From assembly GCF_037975245.1 (NCBI RefSeq), contig NC_092572.1:9878001-9942000 (forward strand): a stretch of 64,000 bases of DNA. Reading direction: 5' to 3'. Both the position numbers and the translations under genes were made by a program. Positions 43,071-56,100 of the stretch are shown here, piece by piece. Source of the stretch: Apostichopus japonicus. Its lineage: Eukaryota; Echinodermata; Holothuroidea; Aspidochirotida; Stichopodidae. The notes below the pieces were generated by a model. It was not told the origin of the DNA, searched no databases, and saw only the letters and a program-made list of their open reading frames with translations. Position 1 is the first letter of the stretch. Every line of letters starts with the position of its first letter.

Positions 43071-43958
43071 ATTGTTTTGTCAATATGGAAGACAAATGAC
43101 TGTATTCACTGTAACGTAGGAAAACAAGGTAATAATCTTCAACCAGACCTTTGTTTCATTATTCATTCGTTGGTTAACCGAAGTGGTTTATAAGCAGAAC
43201 AACCAGGTAATACTGGGCCAGTATTGTGCTAAAGAAGTCATATAACATTTGTCTTCCTTTGGATATAACCTACAATTATGTCACCAGTTAGTTTTCTGTA
43301 GGTTTCTTCGGTTGAGCTATTTCTGGGCGTTAGGCAGCTTGTTCAAAGCATCCCAACGTTGAATTGTGGAAGAAAATATTCAGACTTAACAGAACATCCT
43401 AAGTTGTATGGATTGTGGTGAAACAGAATGTCACAAAATATTAAATACAAATGACTGGCGTAGTAAGTTATTAATGGTACGGTTATATTTATGAACCAGA
43501 GTGACCATTAATCTAATTCGTTGTTTTATTCACATTACTGTGCCCATTTCTTATGTATATTATATTTGTATGTTCTTTATAATCCTTTCTTATATCATTT
43601 TGTACTTTTATTGCTGTTGTTATTACTTTTAGGTTTTCTTAAGTTTGGTAATTTTATTTTCCAGGTTTTGGTTCTTTTGTACAGTGCTCTTGAGCATGCT
43701 TTATTTCTTGATAACAGCACTTTAATATATGGTATTTATTATTTATTATACTAGCAGGAGTAAGCAAACGTTCTCAGTGCAAAGTATGTCTCATCATTAA
43801 TCATAGTCTAACAGATAAATTAAAATGGTCACATGGATACGTTGACTTAAATTATGTCTTCAAAAAAGACACATTTATAAATATTTGTTGGAATACATAT
43901 ATAAACTACTGTATAACATGAAATTGCCCTGTCACTAATATCGAAAATCTAAACTATG
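43071..43958 (+). repeat. 888-bp tandem duplication, unit 2
   Basis: Second unit of the duplication. It ends ATCTAAACTATG, after which the sequence diverges (ATTGTTATTTTTC). Most of the unit belongs to the intron upstream of the pseudokinase juxtamembrane exon. Confidence 0.9.
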
Positions 43959-44548
43959 ATTGTTATTTTTCAAATTGCTGCCGATATTTACCAAGGGTAT
44001 AAAAGGGTATACATAGGGAAAATAAAGGGGAAAAAATTCGTTTTTATGGTGTGTATACGTTGTTGATAGGATATCCCTCCTTCATAACAAGAAAATTAAC
44101 AGACCACTTATTTATATAAATATTCATTTACTTTTGCGTGTATCATATTCAAATAAGGATATTATGACTTTCTCAGCTGCTGTTATGAGATACTCTACAA
44201 CATATTGAATTTGACTAAAATAATGTATTATTATCAATATTTTTATTTCGTTTTATAATTTCGAGAATTTTCAGTAATCGGAAAAATGATATCACATGTG
44301 ATATTACATGAACTGTTATAACTGTCATAACTGCCGCTAGGGTACGTTAAGGTTACGTAGATAACAGTTTCAACGGTCCAACCAATCATATGATGATGGT
44401 TTGACTATTCGGGCATTATTCGCGCATTTTGCAACGTTTTCTGTCATAGTCAGATTTTATTAGACTAGTCTATCTCCCATATATATCAACATTGCATTTC
44501 AAATCAAATTTAACTCTTAAGCACTCTGTTCATCCTTTTTATCAGCAG

Positions 44549-44576
44549 CCCCAGTAAAATGGCACAGAAGAGAAAG
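44549..44576 (+). CDS. Cassette exon 1: juxtamembrane micro-exon
   Basis: A 28-base exon (phase 1 to 2) reading APVKWHRRE, from atcagcag to gtaagt. Starting in phase 1 it can accept the gene 2 transmembrane exon. Confidence 0.6.
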
Positions 44577-47500
44577 GTAAGTTATAGAAATCACGTGGCG
44601 ATAAGAAACCGACGCAGTTTGCTTCATAATATGTTCCTGCAGTCCAAATGTCAATTAGTTCATTACAGCGACAACACAGTTATAGTTTATACGATATCTA
44701 AGACAAATTGACAATTGTCGTTTACAACAACAACAAAGAAACGAACAAACAGAAATGTGAAAAAGAAAGAAGTGGAAAGGGGAAAATTAAACTTCATTAC
44801 CTACTGTGCACTAGAAGACGAAACTTCACAAGACTAATATGTTTTTTTTTTGCGGTTAAATGGTTGTAACGCTAAAGAAATTACGTACATACTAGAGTTC
44901 GCAAAGTTATTTCGTGCACAAAGTCTTTTTTAGGAAAGTTTACTTTTTTAAACATCAAATCAAAATCACAATCTATTTCCCCTGCCTATTTATATATACA
45001 TCCGCCGCTTTAGCATTATATCATAGATTTATATATTTATATAAGATCTGACTGTTTAATTCCTATTTTTTAGAAATAAAAGTATCACTACAAAGCATCA
45101 AAAGAACATACAAAACAACGACGTTCTCGAAACTGACGAACCAAGTACGTCTCATTTTAATGGTATTGCCTTCGAAAGAATTGCATTATATAAGTATTAT
45201 GTTACAGACAATGTCGTTATTCATTGTCATATACGAAAGCAGTTTACTATCTGAAGCTAGTCTAACTGTTAGTGTTAAATATTCAGTAACTGACTGTGTT
45301 CAGCGTTAGTGACTTTTTATCAAATAAGAAACAAAATGTATAGTTTCTGCAACTTTGGGAATGCTCGATCTACTCATTGGTACATGCAGGTAAAGTGTTT
45401 AAATTGCCTGTAGGCTTTCTGCAGCGATTTTGACTTCACACCAGAAATGGGGAGACAAAACAACCCCACTCTGCCAGGAGCTGTATTATGTTTTATAAAG
45501 ATAACATTTTACTGATAATGCATGTTGTGTATATATATTTGCAGATTTATCAGAATTTCAGCAAAACGATGCCTGTACTAAGTTGTTTGTTTCATAGCAT
45601 GTGTAATTAGGTTGGGTATCGTTGGTGTAACCTGCATATATAATTCACATTATGACGTTTCAGTTTAAAAAATAACTGAATCTACTGCTTTTCAAGCTAT
45701 GTTGTTACAATCAGCAAAAGTTTTCAAGATCATCTTCATGAATTACGCAAATAGCAATCCACTAATACTTCGTAAAGTGAAGGAAAACTGAATTCAATTT
45801 CATTAGCGTGGATCTTCATACCCATACACTCAACTCTAAGCCTTCTATATACATCTTTTCAATTATTTTTAAAAGATGCATACAATGGCTGCCATAAATT
45901 GTTCTTAATCTACTGCAATCCAGGCTTCAGGCTTTGTCTTTGATATAGCATTCTAGCAGTCAATATGTGCATGCGATTTGGGTTTTCGCTTTCCGGCCAG
46001 AATTATACCTTCCCATTGTATAATCAATTCTCTCACAGATTACTATTCTACCGCTGATGTAACAGAAGGAAGAAGCCAAATTATTGTCTATGAGAAAGAC
46101 ATCTCCATCATAAATAGCATAAAGATGGGGAACATATACAACAGGTGGTTGGGGACCGTCAATCTCCCTAGTAGATCCAACACTTGTGTTGTAATAACAA
46201 GCATCACAGGTTAGTGGAATAACAACACAAAGTTAAGTTGCGTCGATCACATCATCAACACCGTATCACAATAAAATAACAGGTTGGTGGCATTAAACGA
46301 TGTAGTTAATAAACATGTAAAAGGACAGTGGAGTTTATAAACAATGTCATTGTAGCCAAATTTCAGTTTTGTTGAAAAAAAATGTAATTTGCCGAACGTT
46401 TGTCTGTAATTGCATGCACAAGAAAACCTGGAAACAAACTATAACATCTCTAAAACGACCGCTGATTTTCGAATAGTAGATGTTTTACCAACAGTAATGG
46501 TATTGTTTGTTAGTCAAATTTGGTGTCACTGAAGTAGAACCATTTTTTTTATATCATCTCAGCTTTCATCGATATCGATCTTCAGCCAACACATTTATAC
46601 CACGGTTAATGTTACCTATGTCATATAAGGTATGACTCTATCAAGACACATGTGTACATGGTGCGTTCTTGGAATTGTGTATATTTGCAGAAACAGTTTG
46701 GAGAACGAACGAAATCCATTGGGAAGCATTTCTGAGAAATTGTCTTCAATTGCCGGAATCGAAGAATCTTACGAAAATCGAAGCAATATCTATTGAAAGT
46801 AGTGAGTTTTAATTTTAAATGATTAACTGTGAAATTTTGCTGTGAATACTGTGGAATTCGAGAATCTGTTCATAAAGAGCATAACAGCGTAGCAAAGTCA
46901 AATTGGATTGCAATACTTTCCCAATGTTAGTCACTTATAAATATATGACTTCTTTGTTTGTATAGTTGCATTCATTGATCTGACTTTATCCTCTGTTTTT
47001 AGATAACTTGTATCTCGTGAGCGAACATCTTGTATGTGGAACTTTACATTGTTTGTTGACTCAAGAAGCAGTAGAAAAAAGGAATGTCTATTGTTGCAGT
47101 TCTCTTCCTGACGTCATTAAACACGTCACTGGTCTTTTGGAAGGGATGCATATCATAAATACGTATGGGGTAATATAAGAAAATCATTCTATTTATTTTC
47201 ATTCAGAAGTTTATGTTTGCTTTGTGTTGTATTATTCTGTCTTCTTTCTTGTGGTAATTTCAGAACCAAGCACATACAGAAAATGTTCATTTTTAAAGCT
47301 TAAATGTTACGGCAAACACGCAATCGTAAATACTACACCCAACCATAGTTTCTTACGACTTGCTGTTAGGTATTATATATCATAATACTTGTAACTAAAG
47401 AATTAAATATTATATATTACATTTTATTATTACTGTTATTATGAACAGTTTCTTCATCCCGGCCTATCGACCAGGAAACTTTTGGTAACCACAGATGGAC

Positions 47501-50500
47501 AACTTAAATTGTACAACTTCTGTCTCGCTGGCCACGCATCCAGGATAGCCACTCTGCAGAGATCAAAGGTGTACTATTAACGGTTAATTCTACATTTTTT
47601 TCTTCAAATAATTGAAAATAGTAGCATTAGCAATGTCTGTATCTGCCCGTTAGTATTAGTGAGCTCAAAATAACCCACAAGTGCTTTTAATATACTCTAT
47701 ATGCAACATGGTAATGATTAAAGCGTTGGTTGATCTATTATTACCACCAATTACGTTATAAATTCTTATTCTCATTCTAGTGTTACAACTAAATTGTTTG
47801 TAACCTCAAGTTCTCTCGGGACTTGAAAGAACCTTAACTTATATTTGGATACTAAAAAAGCTGTGACTCATTTTACTGCCTGTTGTATTTCTGTTCATAT
47901 TTCCTAGGTGAAGGTTGATAGTAAAAAGTACTAAATTCATTGCCAGTATTAGGTGTTGTTAAGAACTTAATTATTTGAAGTTCCTTCATTTCACAAAATA
48001 AATATTGTTATAAATAAGCATACAACATTAAAAACAACATTAAAACTTGAAATTGTTTGCTCATTTATAACAATATCAATTTTATGAGACACATAGGGCT
48101 CGATGGTGTTTATTAGTAGTGTTAGTAGTTGTTCACGTCATCGACCTAGTGTGATAATTTGTATTCAACTTGCAATATGTCCCAACATTTCGAATGCTGT
48201 CTGGGACTTAATGCATTTACGTAATTCAACCTCCCAGTTAGTAACAAAAACCAAACGGGCACTTACAATTGAAATTACCCTCTATTTATACTATTTTTTA
48301 CTCATAGATGTTTTCAGCAACTTTGAATCAATATCCACCAGAAATGTTGATTTCCAGCGAATACACAGAGTCAAGTGATGTGTGGTCTATAGCAATAACG
48401 ATATGGGAAATCATGTCCAATGGTAAAAAATAATGTTTTATTCTACTATGGATGTGAAAGTGAAAGATCCAGATTGGGTGTTGTGAATAGTTTGAGTCAA
48501 TTAGGACATCACTGATCAAGTGGATTTGTGTACAGTTATTCAATAGCTCTTCATGCATGATATGATCTTAATCACATGATAAGTGCCATTGAACAATTAC
48601 CAGGAAACGAAATACGAATCTAAACTTGTTAAACAGTTCATTGCTCGGTTTCTTTTGTCCCTACGTCAGAATGTACATGATGTCATTGATTTTTTTCTAC
48701 AGGAATGTCACCTTTCCCTGATGATACAGAAATTACGTCGCATAAAGAATTGTTTGAACCATCATTCCCATGGCCAGAGAAATATTTTCAGATAAAGTAA
48801 TAATTATTACATTCAAAGTTCATATGTATACTGTTTTGTTTTCATAAATGCTGTATCTTTGATTGTTGTATTTATCTTTCGATATAAAATACCTTAATAT
48901 GGTAGATATGATCATTATTTAATATTCTTGTGATCAATTATAACCCGCAATTACTATGACGACGGTGGACTTGTTCTATAAAACTAAAGCAAAGTTAAGT
49001 TAGTAATACATCCAGGTTCATAACTTACAATACCTTTCCAGGTATCTTGACTACACAATGACTATGATGACGGTGAACTTAAAAAATAGCATAACGAGGA
49101 TATCCTTGTAAGAAACGTTTATGATCAAGCTTGCCTTTGAAACAACATCCACTGTTCCATATGTTTTTTCCATATGTTTGTACCATATAACAAGCCAAGT
49201 AAAGTTACTAATTAATCCAGGTTGGAAACATCTTATAGGTACTACTAAAAATGTCTTGGAAATAATTACTTGTGTTTCCATATCATAATTAACTGATCGA
49301 AATATAAATAATATGGAAGTCCGAAGTCATAAAAGTGCCTGAACAAGAAACCCTATTATAAAGGGGCATTCAGGTACACTTGGCAGAGATTGCTTAGGTC
49401 TGAATGATAATGATGTTGAGGTTTACCCATCTGTCTCGAACATACGCAGTCTGTGCATTAAATATGGAAGGTGGCGTTATCATGTTACGCGTTTACTTCG
49501 TGTAGATACAGCTGTGATACTTGTTATGATAAGAAACAGCGAATCCGGTCGTCTGCTGATCATGTCTTTGCACATTGCGTGTAGTCATGATGTGGTAAAT
49601 GTTTTCTATCTGCAGTTCGATTGTTATAAAGGAACTAGCAATTCTTGGAATTGAAAATTGTGGTAAACATTGAAAACATCCTCCACTTAGCTAGGTTTCG
49701 TGTTCGGGTAGCTCTACGAGGAATGTCATAGCTATGAGATCATGACTTTAGTTGTCGTAGCATACACAGTCAAGGGGTACAATAAGAGTTCAGTGCAACA
49801 TGAAGAACGTCACATGACCCTCCATTCCGGGCGTCTCCACATTGACGTAATCGGCCCAGATTATGTATACGTTAACGGATTTATTTGATTTTATTGCACT
49901 GGTTCATCTGCAGAGATAAAATCCTGTACAATTGTTGGAGCCAAAACTGTGCTTGTCGACCATCCATCCATCGTTTGAAAGGAACTTTCATGGAAGTAAG
50001 AGAACAGTTTTTCTTTCTAAAATTGTCATAACGTTTCTTATGATAAGGATAAATATCGCGCATAACTGACTGAGGCATATCACCAATGTTATCTAAGATA
50101 CAGACCGGTACGACACGCCACACTCATTGTACAACAGAGGCTCAGCGAGAGAAGAAGAAACATGTTGAAACATGCAACCTAAATGTCTGAAACATATGGC
50201 TGTGAAATTGTGATTACATCTTTATACCTTCTTAATTGAAATGAAATATACATAAATTATATTACAATATGACATGGATCATGTAAAATAGTATCATGAA
50301 GAAAGGCACATAAAGATCGTTTAAATGACTTGAAAATATCAATTAAAATTGCGCAAAAAAGCAGTTCATGAAACTGTTCAAGATAATGCAACATGATATT
50401 TGTTGGAAAATAATGGTTGCATGTACTTGTTTACATTATTTTCTTACGTTAGAGTGTAATATGTTCAATTAACTCTCAACAGATATTTCAGAAATTACTA

Positions 50501-50584
50501 GATGACAGTTCTTACGAGATACCGTTATCAACGACGTATGTGGCTATGGGATCAGCGAATATTGCTGAAGATACCTACTCATAA
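44549..50584 (+). CDS. Gene 3 / alternative tail of gene 2: pseudokinase cytoplasmic cassette without its own ectodomain (multi-exon span)
   Basis: Proposed exons: 44549-44576, 45074-45144, 46039-46209, 46691-46801, 47003-47169, 47449-47568, 48308-48422, 48703-48796 and a tail exon 50483-50584. Sizes and phases equal those of gene 1 exons 7-14 and its tail, apart from one extra codon in the second exon. All frames are open and all splice sites canonical. Kinase residues are missing as in gene 1 and further decayed: VVIT for VAIK, HPG for HRD, K for the loop Asn, NFC for DFG. There is no signal peptide, Ig or transmembrane exon in the 22 kb between gene 2's transmembrane exon and this cassette. 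Either it is an orphan fragment, or it is spliced to the gene 2 ectodomain by skipping the death-domain exons (phases allow this). As in gene 1, the exon bearing CW...RP was not found. Confidence 0.68.
45074..45144 (+). CDS. Cassette exon 2: juxtamembrane segment
   Basis: A 71-base exon (phase 2 to 1) reading NKSITTKHQKNIQNNDVLET, from ttttag to gtacgt. Confidence 0.6.
46039..46209 (+). CDS. Cassette exon 3: pseudokinase N-lobe
   Basis: A 171-base phase 1-1 exon. MGNIYNRWLGTVNLPSRS and CVVITSIT are identical to gene 1. Differences cluster before the glycine loop (EGRSQIIVYEKD). Confidence 0.75.
46691..46801 (+). CDS. Cassette exon 4: alpha-C region
   Basis: A 111-base phase 1-1 exon reading IHWEAFLRNCLQLPESKNL, then IEAISIES. 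Donor gtgagt. Confidence 0.7.
47003..47169 (+). CDS. Cassette exon 5: hinge and alpha-E
   Basis: A 167-base exon (phase 1 to 0). NLYLVSEHLVCGTLHCLL even has the G of the usual hinge pattern G.L...L, which gene 1 has lost (Glu). Then VIKHVTGLLEGMHII. Confidence 0.78.
47449..47568 (+). CDS. Cassette exon 6: dead catalytic loop, NFC for DFG
   Basis: A 120-base phase 0-0 exon. FLHPGLSTRKLLV, then QLKLYNFCLAGHA. The Mg-binding Asp of DFG is Asn here, in addition to the losses shared with gene 1. The donor AAG|gtgtac is intact, unlike gene 1. Confidence 0.76.
48308..48422 (+). CDS. Cassette exon 7: P+1 loop and alpha-F
   Basis: A 115-base exon (phase 0 to 1). LNQYPPEMLISSEYTESSDV, then WSIAITIWEIMSNG. 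Confidence 0.78.
48703..48796 (+). CDS. Cassette exon 8: C-lobe fragment
   Basis: A 94-base exon reading MSPFPDDTEITSHKELFEPS, then PWPEKYFQI. It ends at ATAAA|gtaata, or reads through to TAA at 48798-48800, exactly as in gene 1. Confidence 0.62.
49930..50092 (-). other. Conserved minus-strand exon-like block X2, copy B
   Basis: Minus-strand frame reading DNIGDMPQSVMRDIYPYHKK, then LTSMKVPFKRWMDGRQAQFW, between cttag and gtacag. The frame is open and close to copy A (13396-13558). Not recognised. RDIYPYHKKRY and VPFKRWM faintly recall a receptor-kinase activation loop. Confidence 0.38.
50483..50584 (+). CDS. Cassette terminal exon: tail with YEIP and YVAM
   Basis: A 102-base exon from ctcaacag, reading IFQKLLDDSSYEIPLSTTYV, then AMGSANIAEDTYS and a stop (50582-50584). 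One residue differs from gene 1 although surrounding intron DNA has diverged noticeably. This suggests purifying selection on the tail. Confidence 0.6.
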   Translation: MFQKLLDDSSYEIPLSTTYVAMGSANIAEDTYS

Positions 50585-51914
50585 GATATATATCATGCCG
50601 GAAAGTAGGACTGTGTAAAAATGAACTGATTTTGTAGTACGTGTACTGTAAGAGAACTGAAGACCGATGTGTTGATTATTTATTATTTTGGCTGGACAGT
50701 TTTACCTGGCATATTGTTTTTTGCAAATATCATGTTTTCAAAAAAGTAACAAAACATTTATGTAGACCTGTGCAATACAGTTCACTTCAAACTGCTATGT
50801 TTTATATGGTGTATATTTTACATGCTTGCCAATGGATAACAAAACTTGAACGTGATTTGGAAGGTACTACTATGTGGCTATACAACCACTTTTTAAGTAT
50901 TATATTTATTAGGTGACATTCTTTATATGATAACCGTTTTGATTTTGTTTTGTTTTGCACACATACCGTAGAAATGATTAGACATGAAACAAAATTATGC
51001 ACATGTTTTGGATTTACGGAATGGATTTGTAACTTTATAGCTATTTTCATTTAAAGGCAAATATTTGCAGAAATAAAGAATTTTTAATATATACACTTAA
51101 GTGGGAGCCTGATCATAAGAATGCACTACCTAAATAGAAGGCAACACATTTTACCCATTATGCACTGATACGTTTGTGACTAGAGGTGATTACCAATATT
51201 GAAAGCTATATAAGTTTTCTATCCAAAATAATAGGTTGAATGTTGACCAATAGTCGACCATTTTATTAACAGGCAGCAACTAGCAATTGAAAAAGCTATT
51301 GCTTAATGATGTATATCAAAATGCTTTGAGAAGAACTAACCACTAAGTATTTTATTCTGAAAGGTTTAATGAAATTCTGTCTTTGTATCAAATTTACAAT
51401 ATGTATATATAGAGAGAGAGAGAGAGAGATGCACGTAAAAGGGGCTTTAAAGAGTTTCATGTAAGTCACCCACATGGTCTGAGTGCTAGAGAAAGCATTG
51501 ACCTTGTGATTATATAGGAGTGACAAAACTAAACTCATTATGGTAGTTGAAACCAGTAACCAGTTTTATTATGTATATAGCAAACAAGTGACTGATTCTA
51601 TATGTTTTGTTTTTATAAGCTTTCAAAAGTACTTCGTCCACTCTAGATATGAGCACAGCTAACACAAGTGCAGCGGTAATGAAAATGAGGAGGGTGTTTA
51701 ATGTTAAACTAATTTGTTACACGAAAGATAATTTTCTCCTTCAAACTGTTTTAACCGAATTAGCTTCTCAAATGTTAAAGGTAAGCACAAAACGAAACTA
51801 CTTAATTGTCTGTATAGTGTTATAAGCATGAAGTACTTTCTGTGAACAAGCTCAAAATTATTCACAATGCTGCATGCATTATACCAAAACGCTGTTGTTC
51901 TTGATTCCAGTGAC

Positions 51915-52088
51915 AAATAAATCCTTGAGCTGAATGAGAGAGTTAGCAATGCTATGAAGCATTTTAGAAACTGACGCAAAGATTGTCGTCACTTGATCAG
52001 AATTCCACGAATACGATACTGTACTGGTCTTGTTGCATGGCCAGTATACAATATACCGTTTGAATACTTCATCGATCCTCCCATCTTT
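51915..52088 (-). other. Conserved minus-strand exon-like block X1, copy B
   Basis: A 174-base open block reading KDGRIDEVFKRYIVYWPC, then SKMLHSIANSLIQLKDLF, between cttaag and gtcact. Same length, frame and edges as copy A at 15338-15511. Identity unknown. Confidence 0.4.
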
Positions 52089-52614
52089 CTTAAGACAACT
52101 GACGTTAATTTTCTTATAAAACTCGCGCAACACGGAATGTGAACTAGTACTCTTGCAGTCCACAACACAGTCATATAGATTAGTAGTTAAATATATCCCC
52201 TACCGCCAGTCGCACCATGGTAAAACTAAACCGTACAGGGAAACCGCTTGTCCCAAAGGTTACCAAATGAGTTGCGTTATATTTTAGTAACCACCCAAAA
52301 TCAATATACGATATTTATAACCCAGCAAGCTTATAAATGCAATTGAAGAATTATAATTTACTCAAATTAACTGTGAATAATTTCAACCTTATACGACAAC
52401 ATTAAATGAAGATCCACTTTCTCGAATCATGTGATCAGAAACCGGTATAACTTTTCAAAGAACAAACGGGGAGATAGTGGTTGTTATTACAAAGTGGAAT
52501 CATTTGTTTGAACAAAAGATCATGCTATATTCATTTACTTTGAAGTTATTTCTGATGACTTGGCGTTCTGCTTAAATGCAACACAGATCCCAACAACGTT
52601 AAAGACGTCAGACA

Positions 52615-53840
52615 ATATAATTTAAGGGGCGTACATGTGTAAAGGGGTTCTAGTCTATGCTCATCTGTGAGAGCTGTCCTACTGAGCGATGCGTAAAGAT
52701 AAAAAGGACACACACACGATGTGCTTCGTACATTAAGTACATATATTGACGATCTGTCTCACTCCAAACTCGGCACTTGAATGCCCTCCAAATTACTAAC
52801 AATTACGATTGCTCCTGCAAATAATATACAAACAAATAACAGAAATACCATTGACCAACACAGGGATCTATATACTTTCAATATGCAAATGATCTTTACT
52901 TGACAATATAAACAATTTAAATCACTTAACGTGCACTCTTACATCACTCCCCCGCCCGCCCTGCCCCAACGTTTATGTTTGGTTTAACCTGCTTGTGAAA
53001 GTGAATGTGTTATTCCACTATCCTCATGATACATTTAACACTTTAACCAAGCGCACACATGACGGCATTAAATACATATACATACAGTTACCCATGCCTT
53101 ACACCTGGCATTTACTACAGCATCGTCACAATTATTTCTAGCAAACAACTACAGAATTGTCCAGCTGCTACTTACACGATTATGTAGATAACTATTTTAA
53201 AGGCAAAGTTCAATTAAGGGTGATATCAATAGAAATCTTTCAAACGAGCAAGGGTCGCCGTCGTGTTGTTCATTGTGCCGGGTACTCAACCTGCGGGGCA
53301 TTTGCATTAGGATATGTAACATTCTGTATTGCCGTACCAGCCCCAGAAGATTGACTACAGACTAACGGAAGGGGTCCTGATTAAGCGGACTGGGATAGTT
53401 TTGATAGTCCTGTCCATTCTTTGAAAACGATTTCAACTCGACTGACCATTTGTACGGTATTTAGGACCTGAAGGGCTATCGCCTGTTATAATGTGCTGTA
53501 CGGAGGGGTTTCAAGAGATTTCCCAAATCGCAAGCGTGATATGCTACAGGGCTTTCGACTTCATTCTGAATTACTTTCATTACCACTAACGGGCCTTCCC
53601 GATTTCATTCGGCTTTTCCTAGGGAGATCGATTCACACCTTGTCCGTACGGGAGTAACCCTTAAAGTTGACTTTCCTTTCATAATTAGACTTTTGAAGGT
53701 TCTTTAAGTTCGAATTGAATTCTCCCGCTTCCTTAAAAGTTTGTCTCAGATTTTGGTGTGATGACACAACATAATCTGATGGATTAACCGATGGAGAAAC
53801 ACTTGTCACATGTATATAATAACACATGTATATAATAAGA
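52615..53840 (+). other. Extra 1.2-kb segment in copy B, possible insertion
   Basis: Absent from the matching place in copy A (about 16000-16070). Mostly unrecognised. It has a C-rich patch near 52955-52970. I could not find terminal repeats or a target duplication, so a mobile element is only a possibility. Confidence 0.35.
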
Positions 53841-55379
53841 AATACCTGTACTTTGTACTAAGAAAAGCCATTACAATACATTGCAACGTATGGAAAGAAC
53901 GTATGGAACAAAATGACCCGACTGATGAAACACAAAAATATACAGAAGATACATGATGACAATTATAATCTACACGATTATCATAATTAAGTACATGATG
54001 ATCATCTAAACTGATTACTATACGAAGTGCTGCGTCTCCATATGAGTATGCATTTGCATGATAGTTTTGACATTTGCATTATTTATATAGGTTATAGAAT
54101 TCCTCTTAATCGCTTTCAGCACAAATGTGTACCCATAATATTCTGTTGCCATCGTGGACTGGATAATAAGAATATCTGTATTGTAATTTGTGAGTGGTTT
54201 TACGACTAAACTCATGAATATTTGCATATGCATACGAGTATTCATACGAATATGCATTAGCGCGTTTTTATATTGTAAGTAGTATCGTGTTTTTTACTAT
54301 CATCGTCGTGTACAATAGTATGATCAACGTGTATATTATAGTGTCTTTTCTGAATATAACCATACAAATACATATGTTATTATCATATATTACCATCAGT
54401 TGTGGTCATTTTGGCGTTCCATAGCAACATAGTTTATTGCTTACCATTTAGACTTTGTACTGTGTAAGTGCGAATTGTACAAGCGTAGTGCTTCAGTTAC
54501 TCACCTTTGATTTATTGGCAGAAGACGACACCCTTTGTCTTAATGAACGGTACGTAAGTACGTTATATGCACATGGTACATGGTGCTGTTACGTTATGCT
54601 TTTGTTTTGGCAGAATAAGATGAAGACATCAGGAAATTAGCGAGGTTGTTGAATTAGCCTCAACAACGATAAGGTATGCAAAGGGTATTCAACTGTGAAT
54701 TCGTGTTCACGCCGACTATCTCTTCCTTCTAGTTTTTTCAGAAACCGATGTAGCTATAAACCCTGACAAAGGTAATGAACATGGCTATCGTTTGTCTGAA
54801 AATCAATAACGTAACCGATTGTTCATTGTATTTCTATCATATCATTTTAGCTTCATGAAAACTGCGGTTAAACAAATGATTCATACAATCATATATAAGT
54901 AGTAATTGACCCTTAATTTGTAAACTAGAAATCAGTATGCACGTTGTTTAATTTGATTTCCATTGTTCCAATATTCTTTGCATGAAATACAAAAATATGC
55001 CTTCATTCGTAGCTCTCTCTCTTGTTGACTGTGATTTACCGATACATATTCAGTGCATGCTGTCAATGGAACAGAAATAAACTTTGCGTCTCTCCTGCCT
55101 TGTTTATTAACCCTTTTTGTAAATTATTTTACATACCGTTCCCGTTTGTAGTGCTGGTCAATCTTGATAGTTTAGTACCAATACTTTCTTCTTAGAAACT
55201 TGATTAGTCTATATGCATCATAATGTAACGTGTATCATTTAAACTCATAATTTGCATAAACTCGTTCATTTTGTTTTGGTTTCGCTATCTCCGTTACTGC
55301 TTCTGTTGCATGCCAATATTTTTAGTTTAATAGTCAGGCTCAAAAAATGAGAAAGTTAATATTTAACTGCGATTATAGG

Positions 55380-56100
55380 CGTAGGAGCCCAATTTGATTT
55401 GGGGTAGCTGTAACTACTTGACCGATACATAATACCAACATTTTTTGTTATTACATCGCATGCCATGTACATACAATCATTTGCCGTGTTATTCCCTTCC
55501 ATATCGGTTAGAATTTTGGGAGGTCCTTACAATGATAATGCTAATAATAAGAGAGGTTTAACCATTGAACAACACATTCCAATTTATTTTGCTTTCAGTA
55601 GGTGCCCGAAAAACTCTCAGCATAGTGCTCGAATGATGCAACATGGGCTCAACATTCAGGAAGGACATGACTAACATTTCTCCTGCCCCCTCCTTCTCCC
55701 CTTGTTCCCCCTCCCACCACTCCTCTACTCATAGCTCTCTTCTTTTTTTCTCCACATCTTTCTGTCCTTGTCCTTCTCCAGTTTATTCCCTCCCCTTCCC
55801 TTAACCCTCTCTCTGTCCCTTCACTGTTTATCTCCTACCTCTCCTCTTTCCTTGTTGGTTTCTTTCTTTCTCCTCTTTATCCCTTGTCTACTAATTCCCT
55901 TACATACATCTCTTAGTGTTCACCATGCTCATTAACCTGTCTGTATTATGTGCGTGTTTTTTGTCCCTTCTGTTACTGTTACTTGTCATTTAGCCTTTGA
56001 CGAAGATCCTGCTAGGATCGAAACGTCATGCCAACTTACTTTTACACATTCTCTTACACGGGCTCTCTAGTGGATAAGCAAATTTGCTTACAGTTTTATT
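55380..56100 (+). mobile_element. Possible Penelope-like element remnant with a pyrimidine-rich tract and hammerhead-like motif
   Basis: After the duplicated block ends there is a short frame (CPKNSQHSARMMQHGLNI near 55600-55650), a 300-base C/T-rich tract (about 55675-55975), and the motif described at 55996-56028. The motif TGACGAAGATCC...GGATCGAAACGTCA is familiar from Penelope-like repeats of marine invertebrates. No reverse transcriptase was seen. Confidence 0.4.
55996..56028 (+). ncRNA. Hammerhead-ribozyme-like hairpin
   Basis: Read 5' to 3': TTTGACGA, then A, then GATCC-TGCTA-GGATC (perfect 5-bp stem, 5-base loop), then GAAA, then CGTCA. The hammerhead core is CUGANGA, stem II, GAAA. 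Here the first core base is U instead of C. TGACG and CGTCA are also complementary. Minimal hammerheads are known from Penelope-like retroelements. The changed core base and the short stem III make activity doubtful. Confidence 0.35.

Larger units (their letters stand above)
42290..55345 (+). repeat. Segmental duplication, copy B (pseudokinase cassette and flanks)
   Basis: Aligns in order with about 5796-17750. Differences include the 888-bp tandem duplication, about 250 extra bases near 42610-42860, extra sequence near 45400-45930, about 1.2 kb extra at 52615-53840, and the absence of the Harbinger element. Confidence 0.75.
50585..55345 (+). other. Spacer after the pseudokinase cassette, duplicated block
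   Basis: Aligned with the spacer downstream of gene 1 (13945-17750). Holds minus-strand block X1, a (GA)n tract near 51411-51429, the extra 1.2 kb at 52615-53840 and the decayed AT-rich inverted repeat at about 53940-54400. No plus-strand gene recognised. Confidence 0.4.
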
